Source: Bryobacteraceae bacterium CoA2 C42 (lineage in GTDB: Bacteria > Acidobacteriota > Terriglobia > Bryobacterales > Bryobacteraceae). From it: a stretch of DNA of 36,722 nt. The notes beneath the pieces were generated by a model. It did not search any database. It had not been told where the DNA came from and saw only the letters and a list, made by a program, of their open reading frames with translations. The stretch lies in NCBI GenBank assembly GCA_019931245.1, contig JAINDL010000089.1, positions 1-36,722 on the forward strand, given 5' to 3'. This document shows, one piece after another, positions 7,521 to 16,100 of this stretch. Position numbers and translations under genes: made by a program. How positions within the stretch are numbered: the stretch's first letter is position 1; the number at the start of each line of letters is the position of its first letter.

Positions 7521-8768
7521 GTGACGTCAGGCGAACTGTTGGCGGTTCCGATCTCACTGGAAAACCTAATGAGTCTGAAAGACACAAGCTTAAAGGCCCT
7601 CCTGATCTGTCCAAACCGGGATCTCGCCGAGTCGTTTCTGCAGAATCTAACCAAGGCCGGGGTGTTCCAAGTCATCGCGGATCTGCGCGACTATCCGGTC
7701 GAACAGGTCCTCGAGATGCGACTGCGCCAGATGGTTCCGCGGGTCGTAATCATTGATGTCATGTCGGACTTGGACGCCGCGTGCGGCCTCCTGCAGTTGC
7801 TCGCATCGCTCCGCCCTCCCGTTCACTCTGTCGGCCTTCACATGGTCCAGGATGGTGAGTCGATTGTTCGGGTCCTGCGAGCCGGCGCCACCGAGTTCCT
7901 CTTCTCGCCCTTTGACCCGGCCTCGCAGCACGAGGTGGGCGGACGGATCGCCCGGCTGAGCGCCCCCGAATCACCAAAAGAACGAAGTACTGCTGCCCTC
8001 TATGCGTTTGCCTGCACCAAGCCAGGTTCTGGCGCATCGACCATCGCCGCGCAGTCGGCTTTTGCAATCCGCCGTCAAACCGGAAAACGGATTCTACTTG
8101 CCGACTTTGATCTCGCCGGTGGAACAATCGGCTTTTATCTAAAACTGCAAAGCCCCTTTTCCATCCTGGATCTGCTTCAATCGCCTGGCCATCCCGAGAC
8201 CGCCGCTCTGGACGCAATGATCACCACGGTTGACGGCGTCGATGTTCTCGCCGGCCCGGAGGAGCCCTATCTTGGTCCCCTGGATCCGGCGCGGCTCGAA
8301 GCCGTCCTTGACCTTATGCGACAGGCGTATGACTATGTTGTCCTCGATCTGCCCACGGTCTTTGATCGCTCCAGTTTGTTGGTACTTGCGCAGACGGATG
8401 CCGGTTTTCTCGTCACCACGGCAGAGTTGCCAAGTCTCCACTTAACCCGAAAGGCTCTGCATATGATGCAGCAGCTTGGTTTCGACAAACAAAAGCTTCG
8501 CGTCATTGTCAATCGGTTGAATCGCAAAGACGGGCTCGATGGCAACGATCTCGGAAAAATGTTTGACACTGCGGTGCACTCTACCCTGCCGAATGACTAC
8601 TTCTCGCTCCATCGTGTCGTGACGCGCGGTGAGCCGCTCAGTGGCAGCGGGGAACTGGTTCGGGCCATGGACGCGCTAACCCGCAAGATCGTCGGGGTGG
8701 CTCCCGAGACTTCCTCCCCAACGAACCCCGCCGCATCCGTCCCCAGGTCAACTCTCACGCAAACGTAG
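7521..8768 (+). CDS. cpaE: CpaE/TadZ-like MinD-family protein with pseudo-receiver domain
   Basis: The frame from GTG at 7521 gives 415 aa. An in-frame ATG at 7569 gives 399 aa starting MSLKDTSLKALLICPN and is at least as likely, because the first strand of the receiver-like domain begins there. Residues about 20-140 look like a response-regulator fold. A MinD/ParA-type ATPase domain follows. Its P-loop reads KPGSGAST (about residues 167-174). The usual second lysine is alanine, as is common in CpaE/TadZ proteins. The later aspartates of the fold (LLADFDLAGG, VVLDLPTVFD) are present. It should localise the Tad machine at the inner face of the membrane. Start choice is the main uncertainty. 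Confidence 0.87.
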   Translation: MTSGELLAVPISLENLMSLKDTSLKALLICPNRDLAESFLQNLTKAGVFQVIADLRDYPVEQVLEMRLRQMVPRVVIIDVMSDLDAACGLLQLLASLRPPVHSVGLHMVQDGESIVRVLRAGATEFLFSPFDPASQHEVGGRIARLSAPESPKERSTAALYAFACTKPGSGASTIAAQSAFAIRRQTGKRILLADFDLAGGTIGFYLKLQSPFSILDLLQSPGHPETAALDAMITTVDGVDVLAGPEEPYLGPLDPARLEAVLDLMRQAYDYVVLDLPTVFDRSSLLVLAQTDAGFLVTTAELPSLHLTRKALHMMQQLGFDKQKLRVIVNRLNRKDGLDGNDLGKMFDTAVHSTLPNDYFSLHRVVTRGEPLSGSGELVRAMDALTRKIVGVAPETSSPTNPAASVPRSTLTQT

Positions 8769-8811
8769 ATAGCTTACTGGAAAACAAAGCACTCTCTTTA
8801 CCGGAAACACC

Positions 8812-10179
8812 ATGGCCATCTCCAATATCGAACCTAAATCCGCGCAACAGCTCAGCTGGGAACAGCGACTCATGAAGAACTCCACTCAGCGGCGATCCGG
8901 TCCGCAGCCGGAGTACCAGCAACTGAAGTTCACCCTCCATCGCAAGCTCCTCGACAAAATCAATCTCGAAGCGCTCGCGATGATCGACAACCAGCGTGTC
9001 CGTGGTGAAGTCCGGCAAGCCCTGATTGCGCTGATCGATGGTGAGCCAACGTTGCTCAGTTCGGTTGAAAAACAACAAATTTGCGACGAGGTGCTCGACG
9101 AGGTCTTTGGCCTCGGACCACTGGAACCACTGCTCGTGGATCCCACCATCTCCGATATCCTGGTCAACGGCAGCAAACAGGTCTACGTCGAGCGCCGAGG
9201 CCTGTTGGAGTTGACTAACGTTACGTTCCGCGATGATCAACACCTGCTCCGAATCATTGACAAGATCGTTTCGCAGGTGGGACGCCGTGTCGACGAGTCC
9301 AATCCGATGGTGGATGCCCGACTGGCGGACGGCTCACGCGTAAACGCCATCATTCCGCCGCTCGCTCTGGACGGACCACTCATGTCGATCCGCCGGTTCT
9401 CGCAGGACAAGCTCATGCCTGCGGATCTCGTATCCAAAAGAGCCTTGACCCAAGGCATGATGGAACTGCTCGAGGCGGCCGTCAAGGCGCACATGAATAT
9501 CATCATCGCGGGCGGAACTGGCGCCGGAAAGACAACGCTCCTAAACGCGCTGTCTGCCTTCATCGCCCCCAAAGAACGCATTGTTACCATCGAAGACGCC
9601 GCCGAACTGCAGCTCAAACAGCCCCATGTGGCAAGACTGGAAACCCGTCCACCGAACCTCGAAGGCAATGGCGCCGTTCGGCAAAGGGAACTGCTGATCA
9701 ACTCGCTCCGGATGCGGCCAGATCGCATCGTCGTTGGCGAGGTCCGCGGCGGGGAGGCCCTCGACATGTTGCAGGCGATGAACACGGGCCATGACGGATC
9801 GCTGACTACCATCCACGCCAACACCCCCCGTGATGCTGTCGGTCGGCTCGAAGTGATGGTTTCGCTGGCTAATGCCAATATGCAACTGGTCTCGATTCGT
9901 CAGCAGATTGCCAGTGCTGTCCATATCTTTGTTCAGGCTGCCCGTCTCTCGGATGGCTCTCGGCGCGTTACCAGCATCACCGAGGTCACAGGTATGGAGG
10001 GTGAGGTCGTCACCCTTCAGGACATCTTTGTCTTTGAAAAACGAGGTCTTGGCCCCAACAATGAGGTTCTCGGCCGGTTCGCGGCAACGGGGATCCGCCC
10101 CAAATTTTATGAAAAATTACTGGCCGCCGGTATCAAGTTGAGAAACGATTTGTTCGATGAAGTATTAGACGTTCCTTGA
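8812..10179 (+). CDS. cpaF: Tad secretion ATPase CpaF/TadA
   Basis: This 455-aa GspE-family ATPase should power pilus extension or secretion from the cytoplasm. The N-terminal domain (about residues 40-200) includes [20 protein letters not shown], typical of CpaF/TadA. The Walker A box GGTGAGKTT is at about 234-242. The Walker B region [12 protein letters not shown] is at about 305-316, followed by [16 protein letters not shown] with the family histidine. The length is normal. It is preceded by cpaE with a 43-base gap and followed by tadB after 93 bases. Confidence 0.96.
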   Translation: MAISNIEPKSAQQLSWEQRLMKNSTQRRSGPQPEYQQLKFTLHRKLLDKINLEALAMIDNQRVRGEVRQALIALIDGEPTLLSSVEKQQICDEVLDEVFGLGPLEPLLVDPTISDILVNGSKQVYVERRGLLELTNVTFRDDQHLLRIIDKIVSQVGRRVDESNPMVDARLADGSRVNAIIPPLALDGPLMSIRRFSQDKLMPADLVSKRALTQGMMELLEAAVKAHMNIIIAGGTGAGKTTLLNALSAFIAPKERIVTIEDAAELQLKQPHVARLETRPPNLEGNGAVRQRELLINSLRMRPDRIVVGEVRGGEALDMLQAMNTGHDGSLTTIHANTPRDAVGRLEVMVSLANANMQLVSIRQQIASAVHIFVQAARLSDGSRRVTSITEVTGMEGEVVTLQDIFVFEKRGLGPNNEVLGRFAATGIRPKFYEKLLAAGIKLRNDLFDEVLDVP

Positions 10180-10272
10180 TGCTGCCTGCCCGCCGGTCCT
10201 CTAGATCAGCCGCGAAACGCCGAGAAGCATGAAGCCGATTTCCACCTGCCACGATTAACAGTCTCGAATGCG

Positions 10273-11247
10273 ATGACGACATTTATCGTACTTTTTATCT
10301 TAGTCTGGGGCACCGCCATGGTCGGGTGGTGGCTGACTAGCCGCTACATACACAAGAACGACCTCGGGAAAGTTCGTACCCGCCTGCAGGGCGCCCCGGC
10401 TAAGAAGGTTAGCGCCGGTCCTAAGACGCCTGAACTGATCGCCCAGGAGGATGCCGCTACGGGCCGTATTGCGCTAGGGCTGCTGCGGAAGTTCAATCTG
10501 CAGGACAGGTTGCAGGGAATGCTCGAACAGGCTGGTCTTAAGTGGAGCGTTGCCCGGTTGGCCCATGCTTGTCTGCTTTGTTTTCTGGTTTGCTTTGGTG
10601 TGGCCAAGGCCCTGTTGCCCCCTTCCGCCGGCAGCTTGGTGCTCATCCCCGCCATGATCGGCAGCGGTTTGCCGCTCCTGGTGGTTTCCCGGAAGCGGGC
10701 GGGGCGGGTTCGGCGATTCGAAGAACAGTTCCCGGAGAGTCTCGAATTTATTGCGCGCTCCATGCGGGCCGGTCATGGGTTTTCAATTGCCCTCGAGATG
10801 ATTCACCGCGAATTCCAGGAACCCCTGGCGGGCGAATTCCGCCGGACCTTTGAGGAGCATAACTTTGGGATGCCTCTCGAACTGGCTCTCGAAAAGTTCG
10901 GTCAGCGAATGCCTCTGCTTGACGTCCACTTTTTTGTCTCCGCCGTCATGCTGCAGAAGAGAACGGGCGGCAATCTGGCGGAGATTCTCGACAAGCTCGC
11001 CTACATCATCCGAGAACGATTCAAATTGCGCGGCCGCATCCGGGCTGTCAGTGCCCATGGACGCATGACGGGCATGGCGCTGACCTCCATTCCCGCCGTC
11101 GTCGCCGCACTGATGTTCTTTGTTAACCCCGATTACGCGCACTTTTTCACCGTGGAAGAGACTGGGCAATGGATGTTGGGGGGGGCGGTCCTGCTGCAGG
11201 TTCTGGGTTACCTGATCATTCAGAAGATTGTGAGTATTGAGGTTTAG
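10273..11247 (+). CDS. tadB: Tad inner-membrane platform protein TadB
   Basis: This 324-aa T2SSF-family membrane protein has one hydrophobic segment at the N-terminus, a pair at about 95-135, and a pair near the C-terminus (about 265-320). The cytoplasmic T2SSF domain lies between them and includes FPESLEFIARSMRAGHGFS and MLQKRTGGNLAEILDKL, which are characteristic of TadB. With TadC it should form the platform on which CpaF acts. No good Shine-Dalgarno sequence is seen. The 93-base gap after cpaF is the longest inside the core and contains no supported gene. Confidence 0.92.
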   Translation: MTTFIVLFILVWGTAMVGWWLTSRYIHKNDLGKVRTRLQGAPAKKVSAGPKTPELIAQEDAATGRIALGLLRKFNLQDRLQGMLEQAGLKWSVARLAHACLLCFLVCFGVAKALLPPSAGSLVLIPAMIGSGLPLLVVSRKRAGRVRRFEEQFPESLEFIARSMRAGHGFSIALEMIHREFQEPLAGEFRRTFEEHNFGMPLELALEKFGQRMPLLDVHFFVSAVMLQKRTGGNLAEILDKLAYIIRERFKLRGRIRAVSAHGRMTGMALTSIPAVVAALMFFVNPDYAHFFTVEETGQWMLGGAVLLQVLGYLIIQKIVSIEV

Positions 11248-11249
11248 TC

Positions 11250-12170
11250 ATGGCGATCCTGATGTCTTTTGTCATCTTTCTTGCCGTGCTGCTCGTTACC
11301 GCATTGATCGGCATGCGGCTCTGGGTGCGCCCCAAAGTGGCTATCGAACGGGTCACGGGGGCGGGAAGTGATGTGGCCTTTAAGATTCCGACTCATCCCA
11401 GCTTGATTCTCCATGACCTCGTCAAAAAACTCGGCGCGGTTCTGCCGGCCTCTCCCGCTGATGTGACCATAATGCGCCGCCGCCTGATCCGGGCCGGCAT
11501 CAAGGGTGACAGTGCTCTCAGCATTCTGTATGGCAGCAAAGTTTTCTTCGGAGCGGCGCTTCCGCTGGGTATGGCGACGCTAGTCGCAGGTTCGCCGGCG
11601 GATTCTTCCAACAAGATTCTAGCGATTGGTGCCGCGGCGGTGGCAGGCTTTTGGGGACCTAATGAGTACATCAAAATCAAGGCCCAGCGCCGTCAGAAGG
11701 AGATTCAGCGTGGTTTGGCCAATGCTCTCGACCTGTTGGTCGTTTGCGTTGAGAGTGGACTCGGCCTCGATCAGGCTATCGTTCAGGTCGCCAAGGAACT
11801 CGCGCATGCCCACCGGGAAATTTCGGAGGAATTCGCCTTCGTCAACCTGGAATTGAAGGCCGGCAAGAGAAGGCTGGACGCCCTGCGCAACCTGGGCGAG
11901 CGGACCTCGGTAGATGATCTAAGAAAGCTGGTGGCGGTCTTGATTCAGGCTGATCGTTTCGGCACTGGCATTGGTCAGAGTCTGCGTGCACACGCCGACT
12001 TTATGCGGATTCAGGCTCGGCAGATTGCTGAGGAGAAAGCAGCCAAACTGGGTGTGAAACTTGTGTTTCCCATATTTTTCTGTATTTTGCCGTCGTTGTT
12101 TGTGGTCACGGTTGGCCCGATGGCGGTAAAGATCATCCGGGAACTGCTCCCGCTGATGAATGGTGTGTAA
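11250..12170 (+). CDS. tadC: Tad inner-membrane platform protein TadC
   Basis: This 306-aa T2SSF-family protein is paralogous in fold to TadB. It has an N-terminal hydrophobic segment, a central pair at about 88-130, and a C-terminal segment (about 272-298). The T2SSF signature includes QRGLANALDLLVVCVESGLGLDQAI and later DDLRKLVAVLIQADRFGTGIGQSL, typical of TadC. The start is two bases after the tadB stop, so translational coupling is likely. Confidence 0.92.
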   Translation: MAILMSFVIFLAVLLVTALIGMRLWVRPKVAIERVTGAGSDVAFKIPTHPSLILHDLVKKLGAVLPASPADVTIMRRRLIRAGIKGDSALSILYGSKVFFGAALPLGMATLVAGSPADSSNKILAIGAAAVAGFWGPNEYIKIKAQRRQKEIQRGLANALDLLVVCVESGLGLDQAIVQVAKELAHAHREISEEFAFVNLELKAGKRRLDALRNLGERTSVDDLRKLVAVLIQADRFGTGIGQSLRAHADFMRIQARQIAEEKAAKLGVKLVFPIFFCILPSLFVVTVGPMAVKIIRELLPLMNGV

Positions 12171-12235
12171 CTAAACGAAGTACGAACCAAGTCCGGACCG
12201 GCGTTAGACCGGTGCCGGAAAAAAAGGAGAAGACC

Positions 12236-12328
12236 ATGGATGAATCGATGATTCGAATCGTTTGCGCCTCACTCGCGGCAGTCTTGATCGGACTGATTGT
12301 GTTGCGCCGGCGTAAAACCGAAGAATAA
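12236..12328 (+). CDS. 30-aa single-transmembrane microprotein at the end of the tad operon
   Basis: An ATG at 12236 is preceded by AGGAGA (12225-12230) with five bases of spacing, one of the best ribosome sites in the block. The frame encodes 30 residues: an acidic start (MDESM), a hydrophobic run from about residue 6 to 23 (CASLAAVLIGLIVL), then RRRK and a short acidic end, terminated by TAA. The charge pattern suggests the Arg-rich end stays in the cytoplasm. It lies 65 bases after tadC and before a strong hairpin, so it looks like the last gene of the operon. It lacks a pilin-type Glu5 site. It could be a small regulator or a stabiliser of the Tad platform. Confidence 0.65.
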   Translation: MDESMIRIVCASLAAVLIGLIVLRRRKTEE

Positions 12329-12353
12329 ATCCCCATTTCGGTGTCGCTTCGAC

Positions 12354-12390
12354 CGCTGCTCCCGGGCGCCTTGGCGCCTCGGGAGCAGCG
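12354..12390 (+). terminator. Strong hairpin after the tad operon, no U-tract
   Basis: Arms at 12354-12370 (CGCTGCTCCCGGGCGCC) and 12373-12390 pair along their whole length, with a single bulged T at 12379 and a two-base spacer. No T-run follows, so it may be a processing/stability hairpin or a pause site rather than a classical terminator. It separates the Tad genes from the propeller gene. Confidence 0.6.
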
Positions 12391-12488
12391 CGATCCGGCC
12401 GCAGCCTGAGAGAGGGCTGTGGGGAGTGGATAGCCGGGGAGCGGCTCGGGCAGTCAGAAGAAACAATTTGAAATCGATGGAGTGCATT

Positions 12489-15400
12489 ATGCCTGGAAGA
12501 GTGGCTTACAAGAGTGCGGTTTTGCTGCCGGTACTGTTACTTGGTTTGGTTGGCAGTAACAGTGAGTTGGGTGCGGCGACATTTGGTCAGGTAGTCGCCA
12601 TTGGCGGTCAAGCCGCCGATCTGGCACTTGACGAGGCTCGCGGCTTGATCTACGTTGCAAACTTTACAGCAAACCGCGTGGATGTCGTCTCGATGGCCTC
12701 CCGGTCGGTGCAGACTTCGATAAACGTCGCTCCCTTTCCGAGTTCGTTGGCGCTGTCCCCGGACGGTCGCTTTTTAGTGGTCTGTCACTACGGTAACTTT
12801 CAGGCGCCAGCCACCTCTCAGAATTCGCTGTCGATTCTCAACCTGACCAATAACACGAGGCAGACCTTTTCGATGGGTCAGTCTCCCTTGGGTATCGCCT
12901 TCGGTATCGATAACCGAGCCCTCATCGTTACTACCTCGGAGTTCCTTCTTCTCGATCCGGTCACTGGCGTTATCCAGACTCTCGACTCCATTCAGGGTGT
13001 GGTCACGAAGACCATTCCGACCCCGGTCGGGAATTTTCCGCCCAACATTGTGGCGAGTTCGATGGCGTCTTCCGGTGACGGCACCCGGATTGTCGGCATC
13101 GTGGCCGCCGGCGCCTCCGATGATCGGACGATCGAGTTCATCTACGATGTGTCGACCAGAGCACTGAGGGCTGGAGCCTGGATTGCCTCTCCTCCCAAGG
13201 GGCCGCGTGTAGTCAGCGTGAATCGAACCGGGAGCCGCTACGTAGCCGGTTGGGCACTCCATGATGAATCCGGTTCGATACTGGCGCAATTTCCTGACGC
13301 CGCCGGCATCTTGAATATTGGCAGCCATGCTATCGACTCGGCCCGGGGACTCATCTACGCCCAGGTTACAACCACGGCCTCCAGTCAGCCCCCTGCAGGG
13401 GGTGGTGGAACCGCGAATACGGTCCCGGTGCTTCAAGTGGTTGATATGGACAATCTGGCGGTTCTGGACCGACTACAACTGGCCGAGAATCTTGCCGGCC
13501 GGAGCTTGCTCAGTTCAGACGGAAGCACCATGTACACGGTTTCTGAAAGCGGTGTCACCATCTTTCCGATCGGGTCGCTTGCCCAGTCTGCCCGGATCTC
13601 CTTCGCGGTCGAAGATCTGCTGTTCCAAACCTCGTTCTGTGAGCGCCAATCACTTACCAGGCAGGTGGTCGTCTCCGATGCCGGCGGCGGTAGAATTCCA
13701 TTCTCCGTCTCCTCGACGATGGGCGGGGTGACCATCAGCCCCTCGTCAGGGGTTACCCCCATGACCCTGACACTCCGTCTAGATCCGGTCGCCTTCCAAA
13801 ACCTCAAGGGGACCGCGACTGGTACGGTCACGCTGACTTCGGCTGCCGCGATTAATCTGCCCCAACCGCTGCGCGTTCTGGTGAATAACAAAGAACCCGA
13901 TCAGCGCGGGCTGAGCGTGAACATCCCCGGTAAACTTGTGGACATTCTTCCGGATGCGACTCGGGATCGCTACTTCGTTCTCCGTCAGGATCGCAACCAG
14001 GTTCTGGTGTTCGACGGCCAATCGCATAGCCAGGTGGCTACCCTGAAGACCGGCAACACCCCGACTCAGTTAGCCATTACTTTTGATCGGCGGCGGCTGC
14101 TCGTCGGCCACAACAACAGTCAGATGATCAGCGTCTTTGACCTAGAAACTCTTCAGGCCGAGCCTCCCATTCGCATGCCCGGCGGACACTATCCCCGCTC
14201 GGTGGCTGCGTCCGGCCGGGCGATCTTGGCGGCCAATCGCGTAGCCGGGCCGTATCACACGATCGACCGGGTCGACCTGTTCACGCGGTCTGCGACCGAG
14301 TTGCCATCGCTAGGCGTCTTCGAGAACAAGATTGACGGGAACACGGTTCTAATTCCCAGCGCCAACGGATCGTCCATCCTGGCCGCGCAAGCCAACGGGA
14401 CGCTCCTGCTCTACAACGCGAATGTGGACTCCTTCACCGTGGGGCGGAAGGAAACAGCCACCCTGGCGGGCGCAGTAGCGGCCTCCAGCTTCGATCAGTT
14501 TGTCATCGGCAACCGGCTCTTCAATTCCTCGCTCGTCCCTATTCGGCAGTTCGATGCCTCAAATGGCACCAGTTCCGGTTTCGCCTTTGTGGATCAGAGC
14601 GGAATCCGCACCACCGCTTCTTCGCTTTCCAGCCCCGGCGTGATGCAGCGGGTCAATTTATCCAGTGCTAGTTCTGAGGTCCGGCCCGTTCGCCTGGTCG
14701 AGGCGCCCTTGCTGGGGGAGTCCGGCGCCGCCTTTACCAGGACCCTCGCACCTCTCTATGGTCGCCAAGCCATAGTCAACCTGACTGTCGGAGGGATTAC
14801 GGTAGTTCCCTGGGCCTTCGATGCTTCGGTTTCGGTCCCCCAGATTCAACGACTCGTTAATGCCGCCGACTTCAGCGGTCTCGCGGCCCCGGGGAGCCTC
14901 GTCTCGCTTTTTGGGAGCAACCTCAGTCCCGTCAACCAGGCCACCAGCGTTTTCCCGCTCCCGACCGCCCTCGGCGAGAGCTGCCTGACGGTGAACGGTC
15001 AGCCGGTGCCGATGCTCTTCGTCTCTCCGACCCAGATCAACGCACAGCTACCCTACCAAATCGAAGGCAACGTGACGCTCATTCTGCGGACGCCGGGTGG
15101 CGTCAGCGACAATTTCAATCTGACGCTTCTCCCCGCCGCCCCGAGCATTTTCCGGACCGCCGTGGCGGGCTTCGAGTCGGGCGTTCCTGCCATCGTGCGG
15201 GCCCGGAACCAGGAACTCGTCACGCTCTCCAACCCGATTCGCCGCGAGGACACGATCACCATCTATCTGACCGGACTCGGCAATACCCTGCCCGCCGTTG
15301 AGGCTGGTTCCCCGGCCAGTTCGTCGCCCTCCCCGGTCGCGGTCATCTCTCCTTCCGTCCAACTCGGCGGCGAAGCTCTCAACATCGAATTCGCGGGTCT

Positions 15401-15533
15401 CGCGCCCGGACAGGTAGGCGTCTACCAAATCAACGCCTTCGTCCCTCGCAACGTTCCGCTCGGCCTCGACGTTCCGCTGACCGTCCGACAGGGTGGTCAG
15501 TCCACGCAGGTTGTGGTCCGGGTCATCAACTAA
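12489..15533 (+). CDS. Exported beta-propeller protein with C-terminal Solibacter-type Ig-like domain
   Basis: The 1014-aa protein begins with a signal peptide (MPGRVAYKSAVLLPVLLLGL, then about residue 30). The ATG at 12489 is preferred because GGAG (12479-12482) lies six bases upstream. An in-frame ATG at 12477 is the alternative. Two YVTN/propeller-like regions are seen (about 35-330 and 480-690), with repeats such as GLIYVANFTANRVDVVSM and RRRLLVGHNNSQMISVFDLE. Residues from about 786 to the end match the TIGR03437-type domain: VNAADFSG, APGSLVSLFGSNL, PTQINAQLPYQ and YLTGLGNT. Such proteins are abundant in Solibacter relatives and are probably surface or secreted. Its position directly after the Tad genes suggests, but does not prove, a functional link. 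Confidence 0.88.
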   Translation: MPGRVAYKSAVLLPVLLLGLVGSNSELGAATFGQVVAIGGQAADLALDEARGLIYVANFTANRVDVVSMASRSVQTSINVAPFPSSLALSPDGRFLVVCHYGNFQAPATSQNSLSILNLTNNTRQTFSMGQSPLGIAFGIDNRALIVTTSEFLLLDPVTGVIQTLDSIQGVVTKTIPTPVGNFPPNIVASSMASSGDGTRIVGIVAAGASDDRTIEFIYDVSTRALRAGAWIASPPKGPRVVSVNRTGSRYVAGWALHDESGSILAQFPDAAGILNIGSHAIDSARGLIYAQVTTTASSQPPAGGGGTANTVPVLQVVDMDNLAVLDRLQLAENLAGRSLLSSDGSTMYTVSESGVTIFPIGSLAQSARISFAVEDLLFQTSFCERQSLTRQVVVSDAGGGRIPFSVSSTMGGVTISPSSGVTPMTLTLRLDPVAFQNLKGTATGTVTLTSAAAINLPQPLRVLVNNKEPDQRGLSVNIPGKLVDILPDATRDRYFVLRQDRNQVLVFDGQSHSQVATLKTGNTPTQLAITFDRRRLLVGHNNSQMISVFDLETLQAEPPIRMPGGHYPRSVAASGRAILAANRVAGPYHTIDRVDLFTRSATELPSLGVFENKIDGNTVLIPSANGSSILAAQANGTLLLYNANVDSFTVGRKETATLAGAVAASSFDQFVIGNRLFNSSLVPIRQFDASNGTSSGFAFVDQSGIRTTASSLSSPGVMQRVNLSSASSEVRPVRLVEAPLLGESGAAFTRTLAPLYGRQAIVNLTVGGITVVPWAFDASVSVPQIQRLVNAADFSGLAAPGSLVSLFGSNLSPVNQATSVFPLPTALGESCLTVNGQPVPMLFVSPTQINAQLPYQIEGNVTLILRTPGGVSDNFNLTLLPAAPSIFRTAVAGFESGVPAIVRARNQELVTLSNPIRREDTITIYLTGLGNTLPAVEAGSPASSSPSPVAVISPSVQLGGEALNIEFAGLAPGQVGVYQINAFVPRNVPLGLDVPLTVRQGGQSTQVVVRVIN

Positions 15534-15570
15534 CCCGGACTCCGTCCGAGGATCCATCATCCCCCGGAGA

Positions 15571-15604
15571 CGTGGCGCCTTCGCCTGACCGCGAAGGCGT
15601 CACG
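15571..15604. terminator. Hairpin between convergent genes
   Basis: Arms CGTGGCGCCTTCGC (15571-15584) and GCGAAGGCGTCACG (15591-15604) form a 14-bp stem with one G-U pair and a six-base loop. It lies between the stop of the propeller protein and the convergent thioesterase gene, so it could end transcription from both sides. No clear U-tract is seen on either strand. Confidence 0.6.
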
Positions 15605-15617
15605 CGATCAGGCCTGC

Positions 15618-16049
15618 CTAATCGATCCGCACCGGAGCCCGCCGTTCCACGTAGGGCGCAAACCGCAGCCGGTCCTCTTCGCCCAGGCGCATCGGTTTAC
15701 CATCGGCGATCCGAACAAACAACCCGCGCTGGGTCGCCTCGGCCACCTGTTCGCCCCGCTGATTTGTCAACTGGTAGTGCACCATCGCCGAGGCCTTCCC
15801 AAAATCGCCCAACCAAGCCTCCAATCGCACCCGATCCCCAAGGTACACAGGCCGCTGGTAGACAATGGAGGTCGCCGCTACGATTGGTGTAATACCGCGC
15901 TCGGCCGCCTTGCCAACCGGCAGTCCAACCTCCTCGAGCAGTTTCAACCGGCCCACCTCCAGCCACTGGATGTAGACGATATTGCTCACGTGGCGTGCAA
16001 AATCGATCTGAAACGTGTAAATCTCGAACTCACAACACACCCGCGCCAT
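15618..16049 (-). CDS. Acyl-CoA thioesterase, 4HBT/YbgC-like hotdog fold
   Basis: The 143-aa protein has the signature of single-hotdog 4-hydroxybenzoyl-CoA thioesterase relatives: FQIDFARHVSNIVYIQWLEVGRLKLLEE near residues 14-42. Its aspartate (IDFARHVSN) is the expected catalytic position. This is followed by RGITPIVAATSIVYQRPVYLGDRV. It likely hydrolyses acyl-CoA thioesters in the cytoplasm, but the substrate is unknown. The start at 16049 (MARVCCEF) gives the family's normal length. The open frame continues far upstream but becomes Gly/Glu-rich and overlaps the oppositely oriented reductase gene, so the longer form is rejected. It is divergent from that gene with 51 bases between. Confidence 0.87.
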   Translation of the reverse strand: MARVCCEFEIYTFQIDFARHVSNIVYIQWLEVGRLKLLEEVGLPVGKAAERGITPIVAATSIVYQRPVYLGDRVRLEAWLGDFGKASAMVHYQLTNQRGEQVAEATQRGLFVRIADGKPMRLGEEDRLRFAPYVERRAPVRID

Positions 16050-16100
16050 ACTATGCAACCTAGCACGTTCCGCAACCCCGCCTGGCCATCCTATCCTTAA

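Noticed and set aside
10179-10232. 17-codon frame overlapping the cpaF stop ([10 protein letters not shown]...)
   Set aside because: It has no ribosome site of its own, no hydrophobic segment and no motif, and is too short to support without conservation.
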